Below are positions 1-15,000 of a DNA stretch of 64,000 nucleotides, one piece after another. Under the pieces are notes generated by a model. It searched no databases. It had not been told where the DNA came from and was given only the letters and a program-made list of their open reading frames with translations. Within the stretch, counting starts at the first letter, position 1, and each line of letters opens with the position of its first letter. The stretch comes from Loxodes magnus (taxonomy: Eukaryota > Ciliophora > Karyorelictea > Loxodida > Loxodidae), in the NCBI GenBank assembly GCA_946699065.1, contig CAMPDV010000005.1, forward strand, positions 744,001 to 808,000. The letters run 5' to 3'. A program made the position numbers and the translations under genes.

Positions 1-3000
1 AAACATTCTGAACTATAGCAATTTTCCCTTAAAATAACTATAACTAGAAAACTATCCAGTATAAGTTCCCTAACCAATCCTCAATTTATAATTAGCATCT
101 ATTTAAGAGAAATCTAGTAGTAATGTATTTTCATAAATAAGGCACTTAGATACGTATCTATAAGCTGAAATGCAGTGCTATGTTTGAGTTTGCTTCAACC
201 CTATAACAAGTTTCTACCAGGTCTTACCATAATATTAAGGAGCTTCTAATCCTGTTTAAGTTATGCCACTCCAATATTTAAAGGCATATTTCTTCATGTC
301 TATTCCTATTTAAATGAATTAATGTGCTGAATTATCTGAAATTTCAAAAATCATCATTTTTTCCTATGCAGCAACTGCTGTAAGATCAGGGGCGATTCAG
401 AATTCGAATGTAATTCCTGGTATATTAAGAGCTGTATCAAGATTAGCTATAAAATTTAGTGTTACATCTGTTGGGAGACTGCCAGGAAAACTATAGAGTA
501 AATTATTCCATGCCAGATTAAGATCATCATAAATAGGAACAGTTTGTAAAACAACTTAATCTTTAGGACTTATAGTAGCTGCACTGCAAGTATAAGAAGT
601 TGGCTATAACGTAGTAATCTTTCCTAAGCAACACAAGCATTCACCTTAAATAGGACTAAGAGCATTATATTAAAATTAAGCAGAGCAATCTTAAAGGTTT
701 TGCTAATTGTAAATTCTTATTCAGGAGACTTAATAAGTTTGAATGGCATTTCCTAGTTGAGAATATGAATTTTTGTGCTATAAGTTGCAAGTAGACGCTA
801 GAGATAAAGCATTATTATATACGCATTTAGTATCATAATCCTATTAAGTAACACATCATTAAAAGCTGTATACTCCTACAGATACTTTATAGATTTTGAG
901 ATATACATAAAAAATACTTGTACTTAGATAAGCTTTGACAGTTATGCTGTATGATGGTCCAATACTAAATTCTAGATATCAAATATTGCTTTAATGAGAT
1001 AGTGTCATAGTACATCCTACATTTATAATTTAGTAAACACTATATTTGTTAGAATTGCTTTAACTTTCAAACCTCATTTAGTAAATTAGTTAGTCTGATA
1101 AGAAAACGTTCCCTTGGTAAAATTAATCTCAACCATATAAGTTTATAGATGAAGGAGCTGTTATTTATTATAAGCCACTAATGTAGGTTGTATGAGGAAC
1201 CTTGCTATTGCATTCAGAGTATTATAATGGAAAGTTTGTGGTTGCTTCACATGTTCCTTAGCAGTATTCCCAACAAGGAGTATAAAGAGCCCAAAAATCT
1301 ACTAAGTATTTATCTAGGGAAAGTTAATCATGGGATTTTGCAATGTATCTTAATGCTAGCAGTTTCCCTTCAAATCCTACATTTCCTACTGTACTTACAG
1401 TCCCTAAAGATAAAGTTCAACCAGGTCCAACATTTCCAGAATTCAGAGTAAACTAAGGTCTATCAAAGCAGAAAGAAGGATATTTGAAAGAAGACCAGCA
1501 AAAGACAGTCTTTGTATTTGAAAATGAAACTACTATATAGTGCCAATACTGGAGTATATCAGAATACAAAGGAGCCTAAAAACTTTAGCCATGGCCTATG
1601 AATATGAAAGTTGCTCTTGGATTATTTAATGAAATTCGTAAAAAGGAAGAAGTATCAGCTTTAAGTATTTCTAGAATATCATAGTTGTTGTATGTTTAGA
1701 TATAAATTCAGAAGGTTAATGTAAATCCATTAGAATTCTAATTACCACTTAAAGGAGTATACAAATTGTATCCTATTATATCATCACTGGTTATTGCAGT
1801 TTAGAAAGCTATGGAAGACTATTATAAAGATGTAAGAGGAATATAGTTTGGGATATTTTGTACTGTAACAGGATATCTCGAAGAATCAGTTGTAATTGAT
1901 GAAATTGCTTAAGCGTAGCAAGTCAATGTATTAGCTCCACTATTTGAGAGATCCATCTAATAGCCTAAGCTACAAACACAATCTCCAAAATTAGGCCAAT
2001 TAGGATTATATTATTTAGCCTTAGGATCGCAAGAAGTTTGAATGTTTTCATGATTATATATTCTAATTCATGCTATTTCATAGGTAAAAGCTCCTGAAGG
2101 AAACATTATATAACTAGTTGTTGATTAGTCAATATTACAAGTTGGCTTTTAAGTAGCTTATCTGCAAGTAGGTTCTAAATTATCTCCTATTAAGCATAAT
2201 TCAATATTATAGTCATCAGTATTAGGATTATAAGTATTTTTAACTCTAACAGCCAATTCAAAGGAACTTTAAAATTAAAGTAGAGTTATATAAAGATCAG
2301 TATCTATTGTTGCTGTATCTATATGAAGATTAAAAACGTTTCCAGTTACGAATAGAGATATAGAGCAACTACCTAAGTTACCCATTAATTAGAATATTGT
2401 ATACTAAGTACTTTGTAAGGTAAGTTTTGCTCAGAACTCATATCTTATTACATCTTATCAAAACAGATTATAATAAAATAAAGCTTTATCATCTCCATAG
2501 TATTAAAGTGAGGGGCCAATTTACCCATAAATATCATTAGTCAATGTATGAGGAATATATTACGTGCACGTGGATGATGTATCATATTATGGATTTGCTA
2601 AATCCTAGCATACTCCTTTACAATTAAGTCAGCAGGGAGTTAAAGTTGACCAGCAATCTGATATTTACTCATTCAATCCTATTTCACTATAAGTTTTGCC
2701 CGAAAATCTTAATGCCATTACACTGCCTTAGAATTAATTCCACCCAATTAAGGTTCCATTTCCTATTGTCAATTTATCATTGTTATTTAAATAAGTAAGT
2801 AGTAAATTAAAAGTCCTAGTTCAACATGTAGATGGAAACTAATAGGAAGAATAGCAAGCCATTAGAATATTACTTGTAAAGCTGAGAATGACATGATGCC
2901 ATGTAACAGTATGACAGTAAGGAAACTAAATTTCATAAGTATTAGATAATCTTTCTGAATAAACTGTTATAGACTCTTAAAATCTATTTATACCAATGCC

Positions 3001-6000
3001 TAAAAATATGCCACTTAAATCCCTTATTTCCATTAGTTCTAATCATTCTCAAGCTGTTGGGTCTATTGTAAATCAGAAATCCATTGTAAACCCATTAGCA
3101 TTAATAATAGATGATACTGTGCTTTTAAAACTTAAATCAATCTTCTCATCAACAATTGAAGCAGCAAATTATGTTTAAACATAACTAGATATTAAAGAGA
3201 GGGTTATTAAATCAGAAGGAAGCTTGCATTTACCAACAGGATATCTAGGAGTAAAAGAAGGAATTGATTGAGTACATTATATTAAGTTAGTGACAGGGCT
3301 ATAAGAAGTAGCATAGCAAAGTGAACAGTGGCATTAAACTAGATCAGGATAAGTTGGATTATATTAGTGCGATTAATAGCAATTTCCTGATACTTTAGAA
3401 TCACTGTTGTATATTTATAAATCGTTAACCTAATAATCTTAAATACTCTGTTAAAATTTTAATTGGCTTAAATATTCAAATCTGCATCAATTTGTGCTTA
3501 TTGTTGCTTATATGCACTAAGGTTCGTAATTAATTTGAGTTACACAAAAGGAAATATCATGAGTTGCTCCATTATTTTTAATTCAAATTAGAAATGAAGC
3601 TTCTATTGATGAATAGGCAGATATTGTAACCTATAAACTTGTAGAATAAGTATTTAAAAAGAATTTGTTATCTACAGCAGAAACTGTCAAAGTACATCCT
3701 GCATTTATAATTTCAAATACATTGTATTCTGTTGCAGAAACACTTAATTTCGCTCAAAATGAATAAGCTGCATAGTTTTAAAGGAAAGGATTACTCAATA
3801 AACTAGTGTCGTACCCATTAAGTGAGAAGCTATAACTAGAAGTAATCGAAGTATAAGATGATTAGAGATACCTATGAGCAGCATTTAAAGAGCAGTTTTA
3901 ATAATCAGGTGAATTAGCAGGGCAAATTCCTAAACAATTTTTTCAGCAGGGAGTTAGAAGAGTTAAATAATCTACATAAGCTTCAGTTATTGGAATGCTA
4001 TCATATGGCATGTTAAATAATCGCAAGTTCAGAACTTTTCCATCCAAATCATTATATCACTAACAGCAATAACTTCCACCAACTCTAATTACATCAGTAC
4101 TTGTTATTATACTACTCTTTACTTCGAAATCTCTTTTAAAGCATTTTGACTATTTTTGATATGATGAAATGCAATATTTTGTTCCTTAATTAAGTTTCCA
4201 TCCAATGATTACATATTATCATCCTGCATCATAATAAAAAGGAACGTTAGCAGGTCTATTAGAGCTATAATCTGAATATAGTCTAAAAATGTAAGCATAA
4301 TTATCTACTACTATTGAAAGCTTTCTATCAATCTAGTTAGAAGCTAAAATTTCTAAAAGCGATGCGTTTTGATTAACGTTTGTACTTTTAATTCAGAAAT
4401 CTAGCATAAAGCCATTTGGATTGAGTGCGAATCCAATTTAATTAGCAATGGTATCTTAAATTCAATCATTAACTTACCATTAAAAGTTTTGCGAATATAA
4501 TGGTGATATTATTATATTTGTATAGGAAGGAACTGAAGCAAATGTTACAGGCAATCTTTAAATATAGTCTATTATTTGATCGTCGCAAAGATTAGATGAA
4601 TTTATTACTTTCCCTAAAGTACAAATACAGCCATGCTAATAATTCCATAGAGGATTGTATTGCCACTGTGAACATTAAATGTCTGGAACTTTATCATATA
4701 TTTTCAAACTTCTTATTTGAAGAGCTTAAATGGGATTTCCTAATGTGATTATAGACTCTTATCTAATGCTGCAAACAGTTGAAATCGTTGTAGAGTTTAA
4801 ATAAGTACAAATAGGCTCATAATAGGATTAAGTACACATATTCTTAAATCAAAAATCCTGTCTGATTTTTATATAAATGCTAATTAAATTAGAGCTTCTC
4901 CAAAGGTTGAAAAAGAAGTTAAACCACTTTAAATAAGCTATAAGCTTCCTTAAGAAATATCTACTATAATGTTAGAATTTAGAGCACTTATTTTAGTGGT
5001 ACATGCTAAATTTTCAATTTAAAGTAAATCATATTAAGTAGAAGAATCTACTAAACCTTTTATCCAAAACTCATAAATACCATTTTCTTAGTATCATATG
5101 TCACCATAGAAGGAGATGTCAGTTGCAAGTATTATTTAAGGTGTTGCTAAACTCTGCCATCCTGTTTTATATTTATCATGAGGAAGATTTCATGTGCATT
5201 AGTTTAAATCTATTGGTAAACTTTATAAGCATACTCCTCAGCAATGTTATCAACAAGGAGTATAAACACCCCAAAAATCTGCTAGTGTTTGTCCTAGTGA
5301 TAATTACGAAGCAGTTTGATTAAAATATCTAAAAGCTAATAAATATCCTTCAAAAACTGCATACCCTTACAAATGGCCTGTTGCTGTTCCATTTCCAATG
5401 CTAAGTTTATGCGAACTTGTAAGAATTCCTGAATTTAAGGCAAAATTAGTCTTTGTGTAGCAAACAGAAGTTAATTCGAAAGAAGTTCAGCAATAAACTG
5501 TTTATGTATTACTAAAAGAAACTATTATATGTTATCACTATGTAGCAGAGTAGTATGGGCACTAAAATCCTTATCCTCCGTTCAAATCGCTGACAAAAAC
5601 TATTAACTTTGAAAGTGAATCAATAGCAATAGTTAAAAATCTACTATTTGAAGTTTTAATTTCGAAAAAAATCATACTACGAGTCACAGAAGTTGATATT
5701 CAAAATGATAAAGTAAATCCATTTTGATTCAATTAGGAACTTAAATCAGTGTAAACACTGTAATCATTTACATAGTTACTTGTAGAAGAACTTATATAAT
5801 AATTAGGTTAGCTATCACTTGTTTATAGCACTACATAAGAAGGATAATTAGATACTTGTACTGGAAATCTAGAAGGAACATTTCTTATACTTTAGATAGC
5901 TTACACTGTACATATTATTTAGTTAGATCCTCCTGATATATCCATTACAAAGCCAAGGGAACAGATACAAGGACCTTCTAATGGTCAAAGAGGATTATAT

Positions 6001-9000
6001 AGATTTACTTAATTGCATGTTGTACCTTCAATATAATCCAGAACTTCAACCCAAGCAATTTAATAACTTACAGATGTTCAAGGAAATGTAATCTTAGAAT
6101 ATTAATTTTGGAAGAAATTGCATGAGGAAATACTTGTCAAATTTAAGCAATTAGCTTCGTTATAATCTGGAATAATACACCATTTTAAATCAAAATTGTT
6201 TGTAGCTGATTTATAATAATTGACTATAACTATTTTAGCTTCTAGGGTAGACGTAAACTAAGAAATTGTTATTTGAGAGCTGTAACTCTAAGTAGATGTT
6301 AAGTCCAATTAGAATACGTTATTACTTACTTTGAGTGAAATATCACAATTACCTGTATTTCCAACCAAATTAAAGATTTCATATTAAGTGCCAGTAAAAG
6401 TAAGTTAAGTTCAGAATTCATATCTAAGTATGCTTTAGTGGAATGGATTATAATAGAACTTCGTATTATCATTAGCTTGCCAAGATAATTAGGTTCCAGC
6501 GCTACTGATTGTCGAATAAATATCGTCTTTTAAATGGTGTCCACTTAGGCAAGTTGTTCCTTAAATATATTAAGGATCAGTAGTTGATACACATTATCCT
6601 TAGCATTTCTGCCAACATGGTGTAATACTAGTGAAGCAATCCATTTTATATCTATCTAATCCTAAGCTACTATATGTTTAACCATTTACTTTGAAAGCTA
6701 AAATTGAACCTTCAAATTCGTGATAAGTAATGAAGCTGTCAGGATCAGTAAAGCTTCCATCTCCTACTTAAATTTAGTCATTTGTAGTTAGATTTTATAA
6801 AACTAGTTTAAAGCTTCTTTTATAGCAAAAAGATGGATACAGCTAACTAGAATAGCAATATAAAGTATCTTAACTAGTGAAGCTCACCATAATATGATGC
6901 CAAGTTTTTGCTAGATCTATTGGAGCATTGAAATATTAAGCTATTCCCTATCTGTTACTATAAAAAAGTAAAACACCTGACCATTAGTTCAGCATAACAG
7001 TCAAAAATATTGAATTAGCAATGCTAGTGTCTTTAATTTCAAATAATTTCATGTCTGCTGTATTAGATTAAGTAAACCATCAAGTTAATGTAAATCCATT
7101 AGAATTTATAATACTACTAACAGCTGTATAAAAGTTAGTTGTGTATTCATCTGCTCCTACTGTGAAATCTTATTTGATATCTTAATTTATTCAAATACTT
7201 ATCAAATCGGATGGATATCTACAGAAGGGAGGAGGATAACGATTTGGAGTTAAAGTTATTGATTGTATAGGACTTGAAGTGCATGTTATCTTATACTGTC
7301 CAGCTACTAAACTACTTATATATCCTAACGTGCAAACACAAGCTCCTGCATTTCTATAATTTTGGTTATACTAATGCTATAGTTAGCATTATATGTTCTA
7401 TTCTTAGTAGTTAAATATATCAATTCAAGCTACTTAATATGACTATATACTTGTAGTGGGAAATTCTATTTTTGAGCCTAATTTAGAAGCAATATTGCAT
7501 GTATTTGACAAAACATAAGATAAGCATATAGGTTCATAATAAGAAGGAGTTACGCATCATTCTAATTGATAGTCATTTGTAGCTTTTCTATATTAATTTT
7601 GAATGTAAATCTTGGCTTCTAAACTAGTAAATGAATCAACCGTAATCTAATAACTTGTAGTAGAAACAGTAGTTAGTGCTAAGTTAAAACAATTGCCTGT
7701 AACTGAAACTTATATATTGCAATTATCTCCAATTAGATTTGTGAATATCACTTAAGAAGGATTTTAAGTAGCTTTAATTCAATATTCATATCTTATATAT
7801 TAAGCCATAAATAAATCGCTATAAAATATTGTATTATCATATCCATTCTTCGAGTAGCTTTGGCTATTATCACAAGTATAGTATGTATCGTCCTTTAATC
7901 TATGTGAATAGTATATACTACAGTAATTTATGGCTTCTTTAAATTCAACGTTTGTTGTACTTTAACATTCGCCTTAGCAATATTACCAGCATGGTGAATA
8001 AGTTGTCCAGCAATCTGCAAGTTTTTCATTTAATCCTAAAGTAATTCAATCCGATTTTGTTATTTTTAAGGCTAAAACTTGTCCTTACATTTCTTCATAC
8101 GTAGAATAAGTTCCACTTCCAACAGTTATAAGATCATTTGTATTTAGGTAAGCAAGAGTAAGTTAGAATTCTTTATTTTGACAGACTGAAGCATACAAGT
8201 AAGTAGATCAGCAAAAAATTGACGAAGAGGAAGAAAAACCTAATATAATATGTTGCCAATTATTATTTGCTCCCCAATATAGCCCAATTAGAGTGTTTTA
8301 GCTAGGTCTTTCAGTATATACTTCAACTACTTTTGAAATTTAGTTATGATTGACTGATAAGAAAACATTAGTTGTATCTTTAATTTCGAATATTCTCTAA
8401 TTAGCATTTACACTAGTTTTATACCAGAATGATATGGTAAATCCATTTTAGTTTATAATACTATTGACTAACGTATAAAAGCTTAGTATATCTTCATCAA
8501 CTGTTGGTTTAGCGTATGTAGTAAGTGTTTTGTCATCTATCTTTCCACTGACTGAAACAGATATGAAATCAGGATAATTACATCTTTCAATAGGATATCT
8601 TGTAGAAAATCATGAGGGATCGGTAAGTGGTTATAATGCAACCGACGCGCAGACTAATTCATCAGTATTTAAAAAGTTAGTTTAATAACCGATAGAACAC
8701 ATACAATCTCCATATCCGTGATGCTTAGGATTGAATTATATGTCAGGACAAGGCTCATTTCAAGAATAAGGATACAGTTTCACTTGAGCAATTTAATGAG
8801 GTACTGAAGTTTAAGGAAAGGCAATAGTACTAGAATCAGAATGTTAAATGTTACAAGTAGCTGGAATGATTGATTATATGCATTATGGCTCCTTATTATC
8901 TTAAGTTACACATCATGTGAATGTGTATTTATTCGTTATTGAATCGTATTAATTTTAAACGTAAGATTTCACTTTCTAGTTAACCGTAAATTAACTTAGA

Positions 9001-12000
9001 ATAATTTAATAGTGCTAATTAGTTGAAGCTGTTATATAGCAATCCCAAGTAACACTTGTAATTGTTATTTCTATAGAGCATTAATTTGAATTTCCAGTAA
9101 GTTTAAAGACAGTATAAGTTGATAAATCATTAGTTAAAGTAGTGAAAAATTAATATCTAAAATCAGTATTAGTGAACATGTTATAATTGAAAATATTCTT
9201 GTCATATCCGTATATAGTAAGATCATGTGTCGCATCAATATTTTATCAATTGTTATCTTTTAAGAGATAATAAGAATGATATGAACATGCACTAGTTTAC
9301 GGATCATCTGAACAAGTTCCTGCACAATTTAATCCGCATGGCGTTATAGATGTTAAGCAATCAGCTAATTTTTCATCTAAATTGAGATGCGTATAAGTAT
9401 CTTATATTACTCTTAAAGCTAGAATTTTTCCTTCGAATTATTCATAAGTACTATATGTTCCATCGCCAACTTTTATGGTATCTCCAACTACTAAATTACT
9501 AAATGTCAATTAAAAATCTCTTAAATAGCAATAAGAAGAAAATCCATATGAAGAGTAGCAGTATTTAGTTTATGAATTAGTAAAGGAAATTATTATATGA
9601 TGCCAATTATTTTAATCATAAAATGGAACAGCGAAAGTCTGTCTATTTGCTCGATTAGAATAAAATATAACTGACTTAGCTGCATTATCTATGTTTGATG
9701 ATAAAAACACACTTGATCCACTTCCAATTTCGAACATTCTCATATTTTTATTGGATACGGTTAGTGTAAACCAAAACGTTAGTGTGAAACCGTTCGAATT
9801 CATTGTTGGCCGAACTAAATTATAAAAGTTCGTAGTTCCTTCGTCGCCTACAGTATCAGAAAATAAAATTCCTGTTAATTAGTTAATATTTGAGGTTATA
9901 TCAACAGAAATATATGATGGTCATGAACAAATTGCTATTGGATATCTATTAACTAATGCTCCATTATTAATGCTAGAAATAAAACTATAAGGCTAACAAA
10001 CGTTATCATAAGATCCAGCTCCACCGTTGAAATCTAGTTTATATCCTAAGCTGCATACACATGAAAATGTTGTAAGATACTGTCTATAAGCATAAGAGGG
10101 ACACGTTAAATCTTAGAATATTTAAAATTTTAGTTAACTAAGACTATAGCTTATGGAACTTAAGGGAAACTGTAATTAGTTGCTAGCTGAATGCTTGATA
10201 AAGCAGGATTTATCTAACAAATATAGTTAACACTAAGGTTCTTCATTGATAGCTTATAAGCATCAATAAAAATTATATTTAGGACTTACAAATTAATTAT
10301 AGAGAGTTACTATATACTAATCATTAGCAGCAGCATTTATAAGATTTATTTGATAGTCATAATTATAAACTCCTGAAATGATTGAAAGAGAATATTAGCA
10401 TGATTAAACAGATAAAGTAATGCTACAATAAGAATTATCAATTAGTTCAAAAAGAGTGTATGATGTAGTAGTATCCGTTATTTTAATTCTAAAACTTATT
10501 TCCTAAAAATTAGTTTCAAATAAGTTGAAATAGTATTTATTTGGATCATAGAAGTAATTCTATACTTTGTTATTTGAGTCTATTACTGTTCATGTATTAT
10601 CCAAAAGTCCATAATATTTTTTCGAGTCACATTGAGATAACTAAACATCTGTTAGTGATTAGCATTAGCCAACACAAGACTAAATGCAAGGTGTGTGCAC
10701 AGTTCAGCAATCAACTACGTTTATGTTAAGAGACAAAGATGTTTTAGTTTAGGAAGTTATCCTTAAGGCTAAAATTTTTCCTATAAATTACGAATATAAG
10801 GGATAAGTTCCATCTCCAAATTTTATTACATCACTTGAATTCAAAGATGCTAATGTAAGGGAGAAATGAGATCGATTATAGCAGAAAGAAGGCAAGTTTA
10901 AACTGGAATAGCATGCTAAAGTACCTGAACTTTCAAATCCTACTACAATATGATGCCAACTTTACACATCGTAATAAGGAATTTCAAATCTTTAAGAAGA
11001 AATTCTTTATGTATAAAATTTCAAAACATTACGATAAATATTAAATAAAACAGATAGTCATTTATTATTTGTACTATTGTAAATTTCGAAAAATGTCATA
11101 TAAGTATTACCACCATTTGAATTAAATCAGAAACTCATTGTAAAGCCATTTGAATTAATGATAGAACTTACTAATTAATAAAAATTAGTGGAGACTTCAT
11201 CACCTAAAGTGCTAGTAAAAGTTCAACCATTATTCTAATTCACACTCCCAGATATATCTATTTTTATGAAATCACTTGGATAATTACAGTATGTAATTGG
11301 GAATTTATTAGTCCAACTAGGATCAGTTATACTAAGAATACTGGATCCAGCTTAGCACTTTTAAATACCAGAATTTAAATAACTTTAATAGCCCAAAGAG
11401 CATAAGCATATTCCTTTTGAAAGATCATAAAATGGATTATACATATGTTATTATGAACAATCAGGACTTGAAAACTATATTGTTAAATAGGAAAAATTAT
11501 AGCTAGGAGTAGCAGTTGGAAATTTAATACTTCCTAACTCATGATAAAGGAAACAAACTGAAGAAATAATTTTTGTAGAACACAATGGGAGATCAATAGG
11601 GTAATAAGGCTAAACACAAAAAATAAGGTAATAGGAATTTGTTGTAATATAATTTATTTCATATTAAATATTTATTATTTAGGATACTGAAGTTGGAATT
11701 ACTAGGTTTAAAGAGTCACCTGGAGAAGCCGTATTTTAAAAAGTATATTAATTATCTTAAACAATTATATTTATTTAGCAATTTTTTCCAGTTTGTTAAA
11801 AAATAGTTCTTGCTGAACCGTCTTAATTCAATTAAACTCAGAAGCTGATTCTTGTAATTCTATGTTAAAAAAATAAATCATAATAGTATTTTGATTTATC
11901 TTAGAGTCCATATGATTAATCGCTTCCAGCCAAATAAATGATATCTTTGATAGTAACACTTTATGTAAAACATGTAGTTCCAGAAATATATTAGACATTA

Positions 12001-15000
12001 GAAGTGTTTGTGCATTAACCATAACAAATTAATCAGCAAGGAGTTAGTGTTGCTCAGCAATCAGCAACTATTTAATTTAAGTTATAACTTTAGTATAAAT
12101 CATCTATAATTTTAACGGCCAAAACACTTCCTTTAAAAGATGTATAACCATTATACGTTCCATCACCTACGTAAATTTTATCATCAGATTATAAAGCGCT
12201 TAGTGTTAACGTCATTGATCTTTAAAAGCAGTAAGAAGGTTTCGTATAACTGGAATAGCAGTAGAGTGTTCCTGCTGATGTAAATCCTGTAATTATATAA
12301 TGTCAAGTATTTGACCCATCAAATGGTACCATGAAGCTTTGAGTTGTTGTTCTTTGAGTATAATATAATAAAGAAAATGATACTGTGTTCACTTAAATGC
12401 TAAGAAAGACATTTCCATCAGTTTTTCTTATTTCAATCATTCTCATTAGTGCAGAAGGTTCTGAAGTTTTAAACCAAAAAGATAAAATAAATCCACTAGA
12501 AAAAGGAATTTAACCTTAGACTAAGCTATAAAAGCTAGAATTTGCAGCATTACTAGAAGATGTAAATACAGTTTCTGTATATTAATTTATTGCTCCAGTT
12601 ATATCAATCCTTACCCAAGTTTTTGGATAGTCACAAGTTGTTAAAGGTCATCTATTAGTGTAGCTTACATCAGTAATTATTTAAATTTGATCAGCATTGC
12701 ATGTAATAGTATTAGTTCCTCCACCAGTTAAATCCATTTGATTTCCTAAACTACAAACGCAATCATCTGATGTTGGGTAATAAGGATTATATTATTTAGG
12801 AAGAGTACAGGTGCTTGCAGGAAGATAATTTTAAAATGTTGCTAAAGCGACTTAATAGCTTATAGTAACTGATGAGGTAGTTGGGAACATAATTTTACTA
12901 GTAGCAGAGTGTTAAATATTACATGTTGTAGCTTATGTAGCACTTCTACAAATTTTGGATTCATTAATTTCTATGTTATCATAAGCTATACACCACTATA
13001 AATCATAATTGGCACCATTAAATTAGTTTAATATAGTTATTCTAAACTCCATCGTACTTATAAACGAATCTAAAGTAATTTAGTAACTGTATGTAGATCC
13101 TGATACTATTACTAAGTTAAAAGTATTATCAGTAATTGAAAGAGTCAGTGAGCAGGAAGAACTACTTCCTAATATCTAGAATACTGTATAACTAGTAATT
13201 ATTCGCGTTACCTTTATCCAAAATTAGTATCTCAAAACGTTTTATTAGAACATATCATAATAAAATTTAGTATAATCACTTCCTACAATTTGAATGCTGT
13301 TAGAATCATCGCAAGTAGAATAAGTATCCTAATGTAATATGTAAGGCTAATAATTGCAATAAGTAGTAGTATCATACTATGGATAGGTAGTAGAACTACA
13401 TATTCCTTAGCAATTTAATCTGCAAGGCGTAAATGTTGTTCAGCAATCTACTATATTTTAATTTAAGCCTAAAGTATTCAAATTCTAATCCAAGACCTTT
13501 ACTCCCAAAAGATCTCCTACATATTCCGTATATCCTGAATAAGTTCCGCTTCCTATATAAAGGGAATCATCAGTCTATAAATCATTCAAGCTTAGAGTGA
13601 AAGTTCTAGAAAAGCAATAAGAAGGTTTTGTCTAACTAGAATAGCAGTAAAGAGTAGAAGTAGTTGAAAACCCAACAACTATAAAGTGCCAAGTATTTGA
13701 AGAATCGTATGGACCAACAAATTTTTAAGTTGCAACTCTTTGAGAGTAAAAAAGAAGAATCTCTTGATTTGTATCCACTCCAATGCTTAAAAACACATTA
13801 TTATTTGATTTTCTTATTTCCATCATTGTTTATTAAACGTTGGCTTAATTCGTATTGAATCAGAAAATAAGTATAAATCCACTATCAAAAGGAATTTATC
13901 CTGATACTAAAGAGTAAAAGTTTGTACTGCCTTCATCTGTACCTGCAGCAAATGAAAAGGGTGTTGCTTAATTTATTTTACTTGCTATATTGATTTCTAC
14001 CCATGATAAAGGATAACTACAAATAGGAATTGGATATCTTCCTGAGTAAGATGCATCATAAATTGGTAAAATACTAGAAGTACTGCAAGTTATATCATCA
14101 ATACCTGATAATGTCATTTAATATCCAAGTGAGCAGATACAAAATCCTAGAGAAGGTCAATTAAAATTGTACTTATGAGCCATAACTGCACATTGAGGAC
14201 TATATGAATAGACATAAACCCCTCTTACTTAAAACGAAATAGCTGAAATAGGAAATTAAATTTGACTATTTGAAAAATGTGAAAGCTTGCAAATATTTGT
14301 CGTTGTTCCTTGATAGCATTATGATTCAAAAGTAGTTCTAGTAACACAGAGTTTGATTTATCATAATGGTGAGCTATAAATGTAATAGATTTCCACTCTT
14401 AATTCTTCATTACTTGTTCATTGACTAACTGTGACTTAAAACGATGAAGTACTTGATCCATCATTTATTTACAAATTGAATAGTTAATTGGTAACATATA
14501 ACTTTAATCAGCAGGAAGAAGAAGGTCCATCAATAAAGAAAGCCAGGTATTAAGTTGCACTTGGAGTTGCTTTTAATCAAAATTTATAAATAGCAATATC
14601 CTAAAAAAATGTATCGTAGTTAAATAAACTAGAAGAGCTTCCAATATAACTGTAACTATTACTTCCATCAACTGTTTATCAAGTGGTTGTTATGAGATCA
14701 TGTGGTTGGTTAACTGTGCAAGTAGTAGTTGCAATATTTTATGGATCTTAAGTCAAGCATTCTCCAGAGCAATATTTTCAACATGGTGTTCTTACTGACC
14801 AACAATCAACAACGTTTTCATTTAAATTCAAGGAGCTAAATATATTTCCAGATACTTTGAAATTTAGAATTTTTCCCTCGAAAGATACAAGTGAATATTC
14901 ACTAAAAGAAAAAGTGCTATCTCCAAAAGTTATTATATCATCAGTGGTAATATCATTTAGTGTTAGTGCAAAACTAAAATCAAAGCAATATGAGGCTGAG

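Noticed and set aside
1188-1451. Short standard-code ORFs (for example 1188-1451, 5123-5323, 18338-18631 on the plus strand)
   Set aside because: They are antisense or out-of-frame shadows of the giant LamG gene, whose frame carries the repeats and the signal peptide.
4822-4841. 20-nt GT-AG intron in the giant gene
   Set aside because: Removing it would delete a motif (YYEP) conserved in the other modules; a one-base deletion is the simpler explanation.
9612-9803. Separate 63-residue gene starting MNSNGFTLTFW
   Set aside because: It is an in-frame internal piece of one LamG module of the giant gene.
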